The translations under genes and the position numbers were made by a program. Under the pieces are notes generated by a model that was not told the DNA's origin, did not search any database, and saw nothing but the letters and a program-made list of their open reading frames with translations. A stretch of 64,000 nucleotides of DNA, taken from positions 124,001-188,000 of the forward strand of contig NZ_JAIUKZ010000018.1 in the NCBI RefSeq assembly GCF_020165985.1. Direction: 5' to 3'. The DNA comes from Bacillus sp. RAR_GA_16. Lineage in GTDB: Bacteria; Bacillota; Bacilli; Bacillales; Guptibacillaceae. Position 1 is the first letter of the stretch; every line of letters starts with the position of its first letter. Positions 17,256 through 27,688 of the stretch are shown here, in pieces.

Positions 17256-17684
17256 TTAGCAATATTGTTCAAATGCCCCTGTCAAATTCGCAACAATTTC
17301 TTCAACCTCATGATCTTCAATTTCTTCTCTTGGAATAAAGTGAAGGACCTGGCCATCTTTTAACAGAGCGATGGAAGGGGAGGATGGTTCGTATCCTTCT
17401 AGATACTCGCGCATTTTCCCAGTTGCTTCACGATCCTGACCCGCAAAAACGGTCACAAGATGCTCAGGTTTCTTTTCGTACTCAATGGCTTCACGAGCTG
17501 CCGGACGAGCAAGACCAGCTGCACAACCACACACGGAATTGATAAAGACGAGTGATGTTCCTTTTTTCTCTGAAATAAAGCTTGCAACTTCATCAGGGGT
17601 TGTAAGTTCTTCAAACCCAGCAGACGTTAATTCGTCGCGCATTGGCTGCGCCATCTGGCGCATATATTCTTCGTATGGATTCAT
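17256..17684 (-). CDS. brxA: bacilliredoxin BrxA (YphP)
   Basis: 142 residues with a thioredoxin fold and the CGC motif (Cys52-Gly-Cys54) in NSVCGCAAGLARPAA; VFAGQDREAT and the C-terminal Cys142 match YphP rather than YqiW. It removes bacillithiol from S-bacillithiolated proteins after oxidative stress. ATG at 17684 after GGAGGTATAGGAT. Adjacent to ypgR as in B. subtilis, 18 bases apart, so co-transcribed with it. Confidence 0.94.
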   Translation of the reverse strand: MNPYEEYMRQMAQPMRDELTSAGFEELTTPDEVASFISEKKGTSLVFINSVCGCAAGLARPAAREAIEYEKKPEHLVTVFAGQDREATGKMREYLEGYEPSSPSIALLKDGQVLHFIPREEIEDHEVEEIVANLTGAFEQYC

Positions 17685-17702
17685 ATCCTATACCTCCAGT
17701 AA

Positions 17703-18830
17703 TTAATTCGATTTTCTTGCTTGCGTCATTTGATGCCAAACTGAACCCTTTGCTTCTTCTCCGCCTTTTATTCGTTCTAATGCCATGCCAGCCTGCATTT
17801 TCACTTCGAACTCAGGATCATCCATCGCTTGTTCAAGTGCAGGGATAGCCGTTTCGTCCCCCACTTCATATAGAAACATTGCGGCTCTCCAACGGACTAG
17901 TTTGTTTCGATCTTGTAGCGACTGAGTCATTTCTGGAATGGCTTCTACATAACCAAGATCAGACATACAGTCTCCTGCAGTTCGCCGCACTGTCACTGAC
18001 TTATCTTTCAGTGCCTTATAAAGAAGTGGAAGTACTTCTTTCGACTCGATCATCCCAAGGTAAACAACAGCTAAGCGGCGAACAGAGGCTTTTTCATCCT
18101 GTAAAGCTTTTTCTAAAACAGGTAAATCTGAAAGCTCTGGATCCATACGATCAAGCGCTGCATATCTAGCCTTCCAATCTGGATCATCCAGCATGGCAAG
18201 TGTAACAACTTTTTTCTCTTGCTTAGCTAACGGTTCACTTTGATCAGTAAAAGCTGCAGTAACGAGAGCCTCAAGTCGCTCTTCACTATAAGTTGCTGCA
18301 ATTTCTTCCGTTACCTCCTGGCCAATCTCTTCAGGTGACCCGTATCTTGGATTTTGTTCTTTCCATTGTCGTTCCATCACCATGTTTTCCGAAGCTGATG
18401 AGGCTTTCATCGCCGCTTCCATAAAGCGATCTGGCAATCCAAATCGATGCTCAGACTCTCCTTCTTCTAACTTGACTTGCATTGGGATTCCCCGAAACAT
18501 TTGGACTGATACTTTAATCTCACCAAAATCTTCTACAGAAGTTTGGTTTGTGGAAGCAGATTCTTCCCGCACTTCTCCAAATGCTTCTCTTGCCCCAGGA
18601 AGGATATCTTCCCATGCATATTTGGCATTTCGTTCAAGTGCAATGAAATCCATCACGTGATAAAGGCCTTTCACACCTGGAACGGCCATTAATTTTTGAA
18701 TATACGCTGGAGCATGTGTGAGGTCAGTATTAAGCTTATACTGCCTTGTATCTCCAGATGGTAATTCTTCACTTAAATTAATTTTCATCGAATTTGGACT
18801 TGGAGTCGGTTCGATTGAAACAATCTTCAC
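17703..18830 (-). CDS. ypgR: conserved virulence factor C family (YpgR/CvfC)
   Basis: 375 residues. N-terminal Nfu-like domain (TPSPNSMKINLSEELP, a scaffold NifU N-type domain) to about 85, a linker, then HEAT repeats from about 205 to the end (DDPDWKARYAALDRM, DEKASVRRLAVVYLG, DKSVTVRRTAGDC). The start is GTG at 18830, 7 bases after GGGGGC, which matches the family start; an ATG at 18863 has no site. Likely a protein-protein scaffold tied to iron-sulfur or redox systems; precise role unknown. Upstream of brxA in one operon. Confidence 0.88.
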   Translation of the reverse strand: MKIVSIEPTPSPNSMKINLSEELPSGDTRQYKLNTDLTHAPAYIQKLMAVPGVKGLYHVMDFIALERNAKYAWEDILPGAREAFGEVREESASTNQTSVEDFGEIKVSVQMFRGIPMQVKLEEGESEHRFGLPDRFMEAAMKASSASENMVMERQWKEQNPRYGSPEEIGQEVTEEIAATYSEERLEALVTAAFTDQSEPLAKQEKKVVTLAMLDDPDWKARYAALDRMDPELSDLPVLEKALQDEKASVRRLAVVYLGMIESKEVLPLLYKALKDKSVTVRRTAGDCMSDLGYVEAIPEMTQSLQDRNKLVRWRAAMFLYEVGDETAIPALEQAMDDPEFEVKMQAGMALERIKGGEEAKGSVWHQMTQARKSN

Positions 18831-18892
18831 GCAATCGCCCCCTTCTAATCGTGATTTTATCATATGTGTCTGTCCTGTACCATTACATTGAA

Positions 18893-19486
18893 TTAAGGAT
18901 CTAACTTCACTACTGTAGCGTTTTCTTTATATTCATTATAAAAAGAAAGTACTTCCTCTACATATTCATCGCTTTGATTGTAAGCAAACAGCGCACTTTC
19001 AATTCTTCCCTCACTAGCACCATTTGCTGAAAGGTAACTTGCAGCTGTAAAAGCAGCATCTTTAAGATTATATGGATCGGCTTTTCCATCTCCGTTGCCA
19101 TCTTTTCCATATCCACCATATTTTTGAATGAGATCTAAGTTTGTAATATCCACCAGGTCGTCTTCATCCAGTTTTCCTAACTGACTTCCCCCGTAGCTCC
19201 AACCAATCCAGGTGAGAGGCATGAATTGGAAATGACCAATCGCCCCTTTCGGACTTTCTAAAGTCGACATTGTAGAGAATTTTGTTTCAACCCGATGAAC
19301 AGCTGCTAGAAGTTCCCACTGAACATCATATTCTTCTCCAGCTTCACGATACAAATCAATATATTCCTCTGGTACCTCAGATTTTTTTAAAGGCTGAGAG
19401 AATGGATCCGGCGATCTTTGGAGCATCAACCCAATCACAATGCTAATGATCATTGTTCCAATAATTAAACTTCCCGTTCGTTTCAC
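18893..19486 (-). CDS. secreted lytic transglycosylase-like protein
   Basis: 197 residues: N-terminal membrane anchor or signal (GSLIIGTMIISIVIGLML), then a lysozyme-like domain with the likely catalytic Glu in AAVHRVETKF, IGHFQFMPLTWIGW and ALFAYNQSDEY. A DGNGDGKADPYN stretch at about 130-141 is a calcium-binding loop. Cuts glycan strands outside the cell. GTG start at 19486 after AAGGAAGAACTTTT. It begins 15 bases after the AI-2E family gene, so they share an operon. Confidence 0.85.
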   Translation of the reverse strand: MKRTGSLIIGTMIISIVIGLMLQRSPDPFSQPLKKSEVPEEYIDLYREAGEEYDVQWELLAAVHRVETKFSTMSTLESPKGAIGHFQFMPLTWIGWSYGGSQLGKLDEDDLVDITNLDLIQKYGGYGKDGNGDGKADPYNLKDAAFTAASYLSANGASEGRIESALFAYNQSDEYVEEVLSFYNEYKENATVVKLDP

Positions 19487-19501
19487 AAAAGTTCTTCCTT
19501 C

Positions 19502-20605
19502 CTAACGTCTTTCCTCTTGATCCGTGAATTCTTCACTAGGGAGATGAATCCACTTACTAAGATACCCGTGATCATAAAGAGCTTTAATTAAAATAAGTAA
19601 AATTGGAGAAATAATGACTCCCGCAATTCCGAATAGTGAGAGTGAAATGATCATAAAAGAAAGAATCGTAAATGCCGATACTCCAAGCGAATCACCTGTA
19701 ATTTTTGGCTCCATAATCTGTCGTACAAGCATCACAACACCAAGCAAGATTAAAAGAGATACCGCAAGAGACGTTTGCCCTACCGCTAAAAGATAAATGG
19801 CCCAAGGTATGAAAATAGCTGAGACCCCTAGAAGTGGCAAAAGATCAAAAAACGCTGCTAATAGTGCAAGCGTAAATGCATTATCAACGCGTAGGATCCA
19901 CAGCCCACATAGAACGAGGACAAACGTAATCGTAATCAGTTTAAGCTGCGCTTTTAAATACGCCCCGATCCCACTTAAGACATTCTCCTTTAAGAAAAAA
20001 TAAGCGGTTTTAAACGTATTCGGAGTGCGTTTCGCAGCAATTCGCTTCCACATCTCAATTTCGATACTTAAGAAATAAGCAAGGACAATTCCGACTATGA
20101 AATTAATGACAAGCGTCGGAATGGATGTCACGAAAGCAAAGACACTGTTTAAGAAAGCGGTCAACATAAACGATGCTTTTTCAACAAGCGTTAATGAAAA
20201 ATCCTGAGCCTTTTCAAGAACATCTGGTGGAAGTGCATTCATTTGAAGCTGTCCCCATTCGATATAACTCATGATTTGATCTTGAAACTTCGCAACATAC
20301 CCAGGAATTAAACTAATTAAATTTTGTAATTGGAGTACAAAAATAGCTCCTGCTAAAAAGACAACACTTAAAATGATGAGAACAAAAAGAAGTGTAGAAA
20401 TTGTCGTGGCGGCTGTTTTGCCAATTCCTTTTCGGTTCAAAAATCGTGCAAAAGGTTCAATGATGAGGAAAATGACGTACCCAACAATAATCGGTGCTGC
20501 AATATCAAATAAAAAACTAGATACAAGCATAATTAAAAATACAGTTAACACAATAAGCCCAATATCAAAAGCCGTTCGTGCATAGCGTCGATAAAACGTT
20601 AACAT
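19502..20605 (-). CDS. AI-2E family transporter
   Basis: 367 residues, eight membrane segments with the long extracytoplasmic helical stretch near 105-140 and the conserved family end (FDLLPLLGVSAIFIPWAIYLL, QIMEPKITGDSLGVS). The family includes AI-2 exporters, YtvI sporulation proteins and sodium antiporters; sequence does not choose between them. ATG at 20605 after GAGGTGACAGG. Upstream of the transglycosylase gene. Confidence 0.88.
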   Translation of the reverse strand: MLTFYRRYARTAFDIGLIVLTVFLIMLVSSFLFDIAAPIIVGYVIFLIIEPFARFLNRKGIGKTAATTISTLLFVLIILSVVFLAGAIFVLQLQNLISLIPGYVAKFQDQIMSYIEWGQLQMNALPPDVLEKAQDFSLTLVEKASFMLTAFLNSVFAFVTSIPTLVINFIVGIVLAYFLSIEIEMWKRIAAKRTPNTFKTAYFFLKENVLSGIGAYLKAQLKLITITFVLVLCGLWILRVDNAFTLALLAAFFDLLPLLGVSAIFIPWAIYLLAVGQTSLAVSLLILLGVVMLVRQIMEPKITGDSLGVSAFTILSFMIISLSLFGIAGVIISPILLILIKALYDHGYLSKWIHLPSEEFTDQEERR

Positions 20606-20667
20606 CCTGTCACCTCAATTTAGTAATCTGTCGTAAGTATATCGGTTTTCAGTAGAAATTCCCATAA

Positions 20668-20697
20668 GAAAAAGAAGGGAGTCCCCTTCTTTTTCTC
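20668..20697 (-). terminator. Rho-independent terminator
   Basis: AGAAAAAGAAGGG stem and complement downstream of the EAL gene, ending the transcript before the AI-2E gene. Confidence 0.8.
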
Positions 20698-20743
20698 AGA
20701 TGTATGAAAGGTTGTTCGCTTTTAACCAGGACTGTTTGTTCTC

Positions 20744-21778
20744 TTATATACGAAGTGATGCTACTGGTTCTTTTGATGGTTTTCCAAAATAATACCCTTG
20801 ACCAAGCGAGATCCCGATTTCACTACATAAATCTACTTCTTCTTTTCGTTCAATTCCTTCAGCGAGTAACGTAATGCCCTCCTCATTTGATAATGATACC
20901 ATCTCAACTAAGCGAGCCTGTTTCTCAGCATCCTGATCGCAGAAAGAAATTAAACTTCTATCTAGTTTTGCGTAATCCGGTTTCAATTCAAGTAACAGTT
21001 CTCTTGTTGCAAATCCTGTCCCGACATCATCAAGAGCCATCTTCATGCCCTCGCGTTGATACGATTCAAAAATCTTTTTCAAATGATCAATATCACTAAT
21101 TTTTTCCGTTTCAACCACTTCAAATACAAGATCGTTAGGATCAATCTGAAATTCATTGACTGCTTGAAATGTTGTTTGAAGGCAGTGAGCAGGATCATAA
21201 ATGGAGGAAGGCAAGAAGTTGATAAACCGTTTCACCCCTCTGCCAAGATGAGAGGCGCTTGCTTTAAGTGACGCTATTCTTGCAGCACTATCTAGAAAAG
21301 ACTGAAGACCAGATTGTCTTGCCATTTCGAATAACTCATTAGGATAAAAGAGAAAGTCTTCACTTGTAGGACGCATTAAAAACTCATATCCCGTAATGTT
21401 TTGGTCAGCTAGCGAGATAATGGGCTGCATATGGCTTGTAAAAAGAGAATGCTTCATAATTTCTATGTAGTTGGGATGCTGCAACCTTGAATAGAACTGA
21501 GGAAACGAAAGAGCCTGCGTTTTTTCTCTGTTATCTTCTGAGAAGGTTGCACAATAAAACATTTCAGTTGCTGCTTTATTAAAATTAGCTTCAATGCGGT
21601 TACATAGTTCTTCTAATGATTCGAGACTTTGAAAAGGGAAAACCAGCGGATTTTCGAGCTTCTTTCGTCCAAACAGTTGATGCAAACTCTGATTTAGCTG
21701 AGGAACTGCAGTGAAAATTTCTATAAAACCAGAAGGATGAATGTCTGGTATAGTTTGGCATTTCGCACATGATATCAT
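20744..21778 (-). CDS. EAL domain protein with N-terminal CXXC, probable c-di-GMP phosphodiesterase
   Basis: 344 residues. N-terminal 100 residues contain a Cys-X2-Cys pair (CAKCQTI) and a helical region; the EAL domain runs from about 105 to the end. Signature steps: GYEFLMRP (EAL position), FEVVETEKI, LDDVGTGFATRELL (the double Asp), YAKLDRSL (Lys) and LLAEGIE, with GQGYYFGKP at the end. The metal and catalytic residues are kept, so it should hydrolyse cyclic di-GMP. Single domain, no membrane segment. The ATG at 21778 or the TTG at 21781 may start it; GGGAG lies 7-10 bases upstream. No GGDEF partner nearby. Confidence 0.88.
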   Translation of the reverse strand: MISCAKCQTIPDIHPSGFIEIFTAVPQLNQSLHQLFGRKKLENPLVFPFQSLESLEELCNRIEANFNKAATEMFYCATFSEDNREKTQALSFPQFYSRLQHPNYIEIMKHSLFTSHMQPIISLADQNITGYEFLMRPTSEDFLFYPNELFEMARQSGLQSFLDSAARIASLKASASHLGRGVKRFINFLPSSIYDPAHCLQTTFQAVNEFQIDPNDLVFEVVETEKISDIDHLKKIFESYQREGMKMALDDVGTGFATRELLLELKPDYAKLDRSLISFCDQDAEKQARLVEMVSLSNEEGITLLAEGIERKEEVDLCSEIGISLGQGYYFGKPSKEPVASLRI

Positions 21779-21867
21779 CAATCGACTTCTCCCATCTTAT
21801 ATGTATAAAGTTCGTCACAAAAAAGCAGAGAGTTCTCCCCTCTGCTTTTTATCGGTAAAATGTTTGT

Positions 21868-23298
21868 TTAGTTTAATAGTTTTTGATATAAATTTAAGTA
21901 TTTTACTGATGAAGCTTCCCACGAATAGTTCAATCGCATCGCTCTTACGACTAATTTCTTCCATGTGATTTCATCATGGTGATAAAGATCAAGTGCAAGA
22001 CGAATCGTATCTAACATTTCATGAGCATTGTAGTTGGCAAAACTAAATCCGTGACCTTCTCCTGTATACTTGTTAAAGGGTTGGACAGTGTCCTTTAATC
22101 CACCTGTTTCACGCACAATTGGAAGGCTGCCGTATCGTAGCGCAATGAGCTGACTAATGCCACACGGTTCAAATTGAGAAGGCATTAAGAACAAATCAGA
22201 TGCCGCATAAAGCTGTCGAGCAAAGCCATCATCAAAATAAATATTAGCTGAGAATCGACCAGGATAGCGAGCTTGTGCTTCACGAAGCATATGCTCATAA
22301 TGCTCATCCCCTGTTCCTAGCACAACGACCTGAACGTTTTGCTCCATGATTTCTGGTAAAACTCTGAAGAAGAGATCAATCCCCTTTTGTTCGACAAGTC
22401 TAGTAATGAGAGCAAGTACTGGAATTCCTTCTCCCGCATGTAGACCGAGCTTCTTTTGCAGATCGGTTTTATTTTTTTCTTTCAAAAGATGCGTCGCATG
22501 GTATGTGTAAGCTAATGCTGAATCAGTAGCAGGATCATAAAGATCTGTATCAATGCCATTGATGATCCCTGTAAAATCATTTTCTCTTTTTCTCATAACA
22601 CCATCAAGATATTCTCCAAAGTAAGGCTGCTTAATTTCATCAGCATATGAAGGACTTACAGTTGTAATGTAATCTGCATAAACCAGTCCACCTTTCATGA
22701 AGCTAACATTCCCATGAAATTCTACCCCTTCATTGTTAAAATGAAGTTCACTTAAGTCTAGCAAATCATGGAGAATCGTCTTCGGAAATACACCTTGATA
22801 GCGCAAGTTATGAATTGTATAAACGACCTTCATCCCTTCATAAGATGGGTGATTTCGATAATGCGCTTTTTTTAACACAGGAATCATTCCTGTTTGCCAA
22901 TCATGACAATGAAGAATATCCGGCTTTTCATCCAAATAAGGAATTGCTTCTAACACAGCTTTACAAAAGAATGAAAAACGTTCACCATCATCAAAGTAGC
23001 CATAACTACCACTTCGCTTAAAATAGTATTCATTATCTATAAAATAATAGGTAATGCCGTCATACTTAAGCATTTCAATACCACAATATTTATCACGCCA
23101 GCCGACAGAAACAGTAATGGTCTCCTTTAGTTCGAGCTGACTTTTAAACGTTTCGTTCATATCTTGATATTTAGGTAAGATAACCGAAACATTCGCTCCT
23201 TGTTTTTGAAGTGCTTTTGGAAGAGCACCAATCACATCTCCTAGGCCACCTGTTTTAATAAATGGATGACCTTCTGATGCAGCAAATAGTACATTCAT
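21868..23298 (-). CDS. glgA: glycogen synthase
   Basis: 476 residues, GT5 family. KTGGLGDV at 15-22 binds ADP-glucose, HDWQTGM and GINGID motifs follow, and the C-terminal half has MPSQFEPCGISQLIALRYG. It extends alpha-1,4 chains from ADP-glucose. Last gene of glgB-glgC-glgD-glgA; glgP, which closes the B. subtilis operon, is not present after it and the EAL gene follows. Confidence 0.97.
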   Translation of the reverse strand: MNVLFAASEGHPFIKTGGLGDVIGALPKALQKQGANVSVILPKYQDMNETFKSQLELKETITVSVGWRDKYCGIEMLKYDGITYYFIDNEYYFKRSGSYGYFDDGERFSFFCKAVLEAIPYLDEKPDILHCHDWQTGMIPVLKKAHYRNHPSYEGMKVVYTIHNLRYQGVFPKTILHDLLDLSELHFNNEGVEFHGNVSFMKGGLVYADYITTVSPSYADEIKQPYFGEYLDGVMRKRENDFTGIINGIDTDLYDPATDSALAYTYHATHLLKEKNKTDLQKKLGLHAGEGIPVLALITRLVEQKGIDLFFRVLPEIMEQNVQVVVLGTGDEHYEHMLREAQARYPGRFSANIYFDDGFARQLYAASDLFLMPSQFEPCGISQLIALRYGSLPIVRETGGLKDTVQPFNKYTGEGHGFSFANYNAHEMLDTIRLALDLYHHDEITWKKLVVRAMRLNYSWEASSVKYLNLYQKLLN

Positions 23299-23313
23299 GT
23301 TCTGTTCCCCCTA

Positions 23314-24420
23314 CTAGATGACAGTCGATTTTGCGATAACGCGCGGTTGGTCTTCAGATGTTACTCTTTCATTTGGTGAAACGGAGACATCTTTATCTAG
23401 AATCACATTTTCAATCACTGCACCTTCACCAATTTCACACTTCTGCATAATAATACTATTTCGAATGACCGCACCTTTGCCAACTCTAATTCCCCTAAAC
23501 AGAATACTGTTTTCAACTGTTCCAGAGATGGTGCAGCCATTAGCGATTAAGGAGTTGGAAACGCTCGAGCTTTCCAAATATTTAGCTGGTGATTCGTGTT
23601 TTACTTTTGTGTAGATTGGACCTGTATTATAAAATAGCTCCTGCGTTACATTCGGATCAAGCATTTCCATACTGTAACGATAGTAGCTCTCGATGCTGTC
23701 AATAAACGTGACATATCCTCCAAAGTGATGGGCGTGAACATGGTAACGATCTAAATTACCGGCAATCGCTTCATTGATTGATTCATACTTCCCACTCTCA
23801 ATACTTTCTTCGACGAGTGAGATAAGAAGAGAAGATTTCATTAAAAACGTGTTCAAAAACACATTATCTCCCGGTAATGGCTCGACACCAAGGTTTAAAC
23901 GATCGACACGTTCATCATCGTTTGTATAAAGAACATTATAATGACTGCCACTTGTATAAGGATCGTCGCAAGGTTTATAAACCACCGTTATGTCAGCATT
24001 CTCAGATTCATGCTCTTCAATAATTTGATCAAAGTCCACATTCCAAACAAGCTGACCATTTGTGACGACAACATAGTGAGAAAGACTTCTTTTGAAAAAA
24101 GAAAGGTTTTCATAAAAAGATTGAATATCACCAGAGCTTCTACGCTCTTCATCTGCAGGAGGTTGGAAAAAAAGACCTCCCTGGTGGCGATCTAAATCCC
24201 ACTCTCTCCCCGATCCTAAATGGTCAAATAAGGAACGGTATTTCTCACGAGTGAAGACCGCAACTGTGTTAACACCTGCATTTGTTAAGTTAGATAATGA
24301 GAAATCAATCAATCGATACCGCCCTGCAAATGGAACAGAGGCAAAACTCCGATGATTCGTTAGCTCACTTAGCGTGTTTTTTTCATCTACGAGGTTAATA
24401 ACTCCTACTACTTTTTTCAT
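23314..24420 (-). CDS. glgD: glucose-1-phosphate adenylyltransferase subunit GlgD
   Basis: 368 residues. It has the same fold as GlgC but lacks the intact sugar-nucleotide loop: the N-terminal motif reads VGVINLVDEKNTLSELTNHR rather than the GGxGTRL loop. The left-handed helix domain is kept (NSIIMQKCEIGEGA). GlgD is the regulatory partner that raises GlgC activity. 15 bases separate it from glgA and 18 from glgC. Confidence 0.95.
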   Translation of the reverse strand: MKKVVGVINLVDEKNTLSELTNHRSFASVPFAGRYRLIDFSLSNLTNAGVNTVAVFTREKYRSLFDHLGSGREWDLDRHQGGLFFQPPADEERRSSGDIQSFYENLSFFKRSLSHYVVVTNGQLVWNVDFDQIIEEHESENADITVVYKPCDDPYTSGSHYNVLYTNDDERVDRLNLGVEPLPGDNVFLNTFLMKSSLLISLVEESIESGKYESINEAIAGNLDRYHVHAHHFGGYVTFIDSIESYYRYSMEMLDPNVTQELFYNTGPIYTKVKHESPAKYLESSSVSNSLIANGCTISGTVENSILFRGIRVGKGAVIRNSIIMQKCEIGEGAVIENVILDKDVSVSPNERVTSEDQPRVIAKSTVI

Positions 24421-24438
24421 CGTTTCATCTCCTCTACT

Positions 24439-25578
24439 CTATTTAGGTACCGAGACAATCTCGCCATCAGCAATTAATGAAATTGAACCATCACTTGAAC
24501 CAAGCGACATTCCATCTTCTACAACAGTGCCACTTTCAACGATAGCGTTTTCAATTGTTACATTTGCTCCAATTTTTACATTTGGCATAATAATTGAATT
24601 CCGGATCGTACTTCCAAGTCCTACGTGTACGCCGTAGAAAAGAACTGATCGATAGACATCTCCATAAACAACGCATCCTTCATTTACGAGCGAACGAGTT
24701 ACTTTCGCCTGAGGAGCGATATACTGTGGTGGTTGATTCGGGTTAACTGAATAGATTTTCCAGGCAGGGTCATTCAGAATTAACGCCGGGTCATCATCAA
24801 GGAGGTCCATATTGGCTTCCCATAAACTTTGTAGTGTCCCAACATCCTTCCAGTATCCGTTAAACGAATAAGCAAATACATTTTTTTGGTCCTCAATCAT
24901 TGCCGGAATGATATCCTTACCAAAGTCATTGGATGATTCGGGATTCTCCTCATCCTCTGTTAAATACTTTTCAAGCGCTTTCCAGTTAAAAATATAAATC
25001 CCCATGGACGCCAGGTTGGTTTTCGGTTCTGCTGGCTTCTCCTGAAATTCAACAATTCTGTCTTCATCATCCGTGTTCATAATACCGAAACGACTCGCTT
25101 CATTCCATGGTACTTCAAGAACGGCGATTGTTGCATCAGCATCACGCTGCTCGTGGTAATCAAGCATTTCAGAATAATCCATTTTGTAGATGTGATCTCC
25201 TGAGATTACGAGCACATATTCAGGGTCATATTGCCTGATATAGTACATGTTTTGATAAATGGCATTCGCTGTGCCGCGATACCATTCTCCACCTTTTTGA
25301 CCCATATAAGGCGGAAGAACAGACACGCCACCATTTTTACGGTCCAAATCCCATGAACTCCCGATTCCGATGTACGAATTGAGTATGTACGGCTGATATT
25401 GTGTGAGAACGCCAACCGTATCAATCCCCGAATTACTGCAGTTACTGAGAGTGAAATCGATAATACGATATTTACCACCGAACGGGACGGCAGGCTTCGC
25501 AAGACGTGTTGTTAATTTTCCAAGTCTTGTCCCCTGACCTCCTGCAAGTAGCATGGCGACACAACGTTTTCTAGACAT
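24439..25578 (-). CDS. glgC: glucose-1-phosphate adenylyltransferase GlgC
   Basis: 379 residues. Catalytic loop GGQGTRLG at 13-20, [16 protein letters not shown], and a C-terminal hexapeptide-repeat domain ([16 protein letters not shown]). It makes ADP-glucose from glucose-1-phosphate and ATP. The ATG at 25578 follows AAAGGAGAAGTCGCT; an earlier in-frame TTG overlaps that site. The start lies 8 bases inside the glgB end, so the two are translationally coupled. Confidence 0.96.
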   Translation of the reverse strand: MSRKRCVAMLLAGGQGTRLGKLTTRLAKPAVPFGGKYRIIDFTLSNCSNSGIDTVGVLTQYQPYILNSYIGIGSSWDLDRKNGGVSVLPPYMGQKGGEWYRGTANAIYQNMYYIRQYDPEYVLVISGDHIYKMDYSEMLDYHEQRDADATIAVLEVPWNEASRFGIMNTDDEDRIVEFQEKPAEPKTNLASMGIYIFNWKALEKYLTEDEENPESSNDFGKDIIPAMIEDQKNVFAYSFNGYWKDVGTLQSLWEANMDLLDDDPALILNDPAWKIYSVNPNQPPQYIAPQAKVTRSLVNEGCVVYGDVYRSVLFYGVHVGLGSTIRNSIIMPNVKIGANVTIENAIVESGTVVEDGMSLGSSDGSISLIADGEIVSVPK

Positions 25579-27478
25579 AGCGACTTCTCCTTTCAAGGTT
25601 GCTCTTATTTTTTTTGCCGAGAATCACAATTCCAAGCGGTGGTACTTTAAGCATCAGGCTATGAGGCTGATTATGATAAGGTGTTTTTTCGCTTTGCAAT
25701 TCTTCTGCATTTAATTGACCTGACCCACCGTACTTTTCTTGATCGCTATTAAACATTTCAATATATGTTCCTGTGGAAGGAACCCCAATCCGATAATCAT
25801 AATAGACGTTAGGAGAAAAGTTGATAATGGCAATATCACAATCCCCTTTGGCTTTCCCTTTTCTCATAAATGTTAGGACAGACTGATTGTTATCGTTCGC
25901 ATCAATCCATTCAAATCCCTGTGCTTCGTGATCGATGCGCCACATCGCTCTTGATTCTAAATAAAAATGATTTAAATCTTTGACATAACCATTCATCTTG
26001 CTATGCATGTCATAGTCTAAAAGCATCCAGTCTAATTCGGATAAGTCTTTCCATTCATCAAATTGCCCAAATTCGCCTCCCATAAACAGCAGCTTCTTCC
26101 CAGGGTGAGCCATCATATACCCATAAAGCGCGCGAAGATTGGCAAATTTCTGCCAATAATCTCCCGGCATTTTATTTAATAATGACTTTTTACCGTGTAC
26201 CACCTCATCATGTGATAGTGGCAGAAGATAGTTTTCGGAAAAAGCGTAGAAGAAAGAGAATGTCAGTAGGTTATGATGATGTTTGCGATCGTCCATATGA
26301 AGTTCCATATACTTCAGAACATCGTTCATCCATCCCATGTTCCATTTATAATTAAAACCGAGTCCACCTTCATGAATTGGCGCACTGACAAGCGGGTAAT
26401 CTGTCGACTCTTCCGCCATCATCAGAACGTTGGGATATTGTTCAAAGATCGTACGATTTAATTTCTGAATAAATTCTTTCGCTGCAGGGTTTTCACCTAC
26501 CGCTCCACTGCTTTCATGGTCATGGTGATAGAGAAGCATCTGTGACACCGCATCAATCCTTAATCCATCGATGTGATAATAATCAAACCAAAAAACCGCA
26601 TTTGAGATAAGAAAACTAACCACTTCAGGCTTGCTATAATCAAAATTATAGGTTCCCCAATTATGGCGTTCAGCTCGAGCGGGATCAGAGGGTTCAAAGA
26701 CAGGTCCACCATCAAATTGCCCTAGTCCATGGGCATCCTTGCAAAAGTGAGCAGGTACCCAATCAAGGATAACGCCGATGTCTTCCTGGTGACATTGATT
26801 GATGAACGCTTTCAAATCATTAGGCTCACCGAAGCGGCTTGTGACAGAAAAATAGCCTGTAATTTGATAGCCCCACGATCGATCAAAAGGATGTTCCATC
26901 ACGGGCATCAGCTCGATATGTGTGTAACCATGTTCTTTGACATAAGGAATTAGCTCATTCGTGAGATCCTTATAAGTGTAGTAAGAACCATCTTCTTTTC
27001 TTCGCCACGACCCTGGATGAACTTCATAAATCGATAACGGTCCATCATAGGGGGCAGTTTTCTTACGTTTTGTCATCCACTTGGTATCTTGCCAGTCAAA
27101 CTCATCTACTTTTTTGACGATCGATGCAGTCTTCGGTTTTAATTCCGAATAAAAAGCATATGGATCCGACTTCATTAGCATTTCGCCTGCATGCGTTTCG
27201 ACAGCATATTTGTAGAGCTCATTTTCTGATAAATGTTCTACAAATAACGACCAAAGTCCTGACTCTTCCACTTTTTCCATCGGATGCGCAGTGGGATCCC
27301 ATTGGTTAAAATTCCCTGTGACGGCTACGGCTGCAGCATGAGGAGCCCAGACTGTAAACCTGACTCCAAACCGTCCATGTTCCTCCCTTAAATGGGCACC
27401 CATTGAACGATAAGCCTGAAATAAATTTCCCTGATGAAATAGATACCGATCAAACTCTGTCGGCATAGATACAGTCAT
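25571..27478 (-). CDS. glgB: 1,4-alpha-glucan branching enzyme
   Basis: 635 residues, GH13 family with an N-terminal CBM48-type domain ([21 protein letters not shown]). Catalytic residues: nucleophile Asp in [10 protein letters not shown] near 310, acid Glu in LMMAEEST near 360 and Asp in [11 protein letters not shown]. It cuts alpha-1,4 chains and makes alpha-1,6 branches. First gene of the glycogen operon; its upstream region carries three Spo0A-type boxes. Confidence 0.96.
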   Translation of the reverse strand: MTVSMPTEFDRYLFHQGNLFQAYRSMGAHLREEHGRFGVRFTVWAPHAAAVAVTGNFNQWDPTAHPMEKVEESGLWSLFVEHLSENELYKYAVETHAGEMLMKSDPYAFYSELKPKTASIVKKVDEFDWQDTKWMTKRKKTAPYDGPLSIYEVHPGSWRRKEDGSYYTYKDLTNELIPYVKEHGYTHIELMPVMEHPFDRSWGYQITGYFSVTSRFGEPNDLKAFINQCHQEDIGVILDWVPAHFCKDAHGLGQFDGGPVFEPSDPARAERHNWGTYNFDYSKPEVVSFLISNAVFWFDYYHIDGLRIDAVSQMLLYHHDHESSGAVGENPAAKEFIQKLNRTIFEQYPNVLMMAEESTDYPLVSAPIHEGGLGFNYKWNMGWMNDVLKYMELHMDDRKHHHNLLTFSFFYAFSENYLLPLSHDEVVHGKKSLLNKMPGDYWQKFANLRALYGYMMAHPGKKLLFMGGEFGQFDEWKDLSELDWMLLDYDMHSKMNGYVKDLNHFYLESRAMWRIDHEAQGFEWIDANDNNQSVLTFMRKGKAKGDCDIAIINFSPNVYYDYRIGVPSTGTYIEMFNSDQEKYGGSGQLNAEELQSEKTPYHNQPHSLMLKVPPLGIVILGKKNKSNLERRSRYV

Positions 27479-27544
27479 TGCGACACCTCGCTCTCATTGA
27501 TAAATAGAGGGATTCCACCATAGTTATCCTCTACATCCTAAAGA

Positions 27545-27616
27545 TTCGACACGTCCCTTTAGGTTTCCTTTTAAAAAATTATTTGTCGAAAAATACATGA
27601 GTTTTTCGACAAATAA
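27545..27616 (-). promoter_or_regulatory. three Spo0A-type boxes upstream of glgB
   Basis: TGTCGAA, the core of the 0A box, occurs at 27584-27590 (plus strand), and in reverse as TTCGACA at 27605-27611 and 27545-27551. The first two form a perfect 15-base inverted repeat, arms 27579-27593 and 27602-27616, each containing TTTGTCGAAAAA, identical to the strong 0A box of abrB. The stretch lies 67-138 bases before the glgB start. Confidence 0.75.
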
Positions 27617-27641
27617 GGGAATATTTTTTCATTTTTCCACT

Positions 27642-27676
27642 AAAAAAAGCTGCGCAGGATTAGCGCAACCTTTTTC
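27642..27676 (-). terminator. Rho-independent terminator of the GH15-like gene
   Basis: GGTTGCGC/GCGCAGC-type stem and T7 on the minus strand after 27689. It separates that gene from the glycogen operon. Confidence 0.75.
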
Positions 27677-27688
27677 TTGTATGATTGT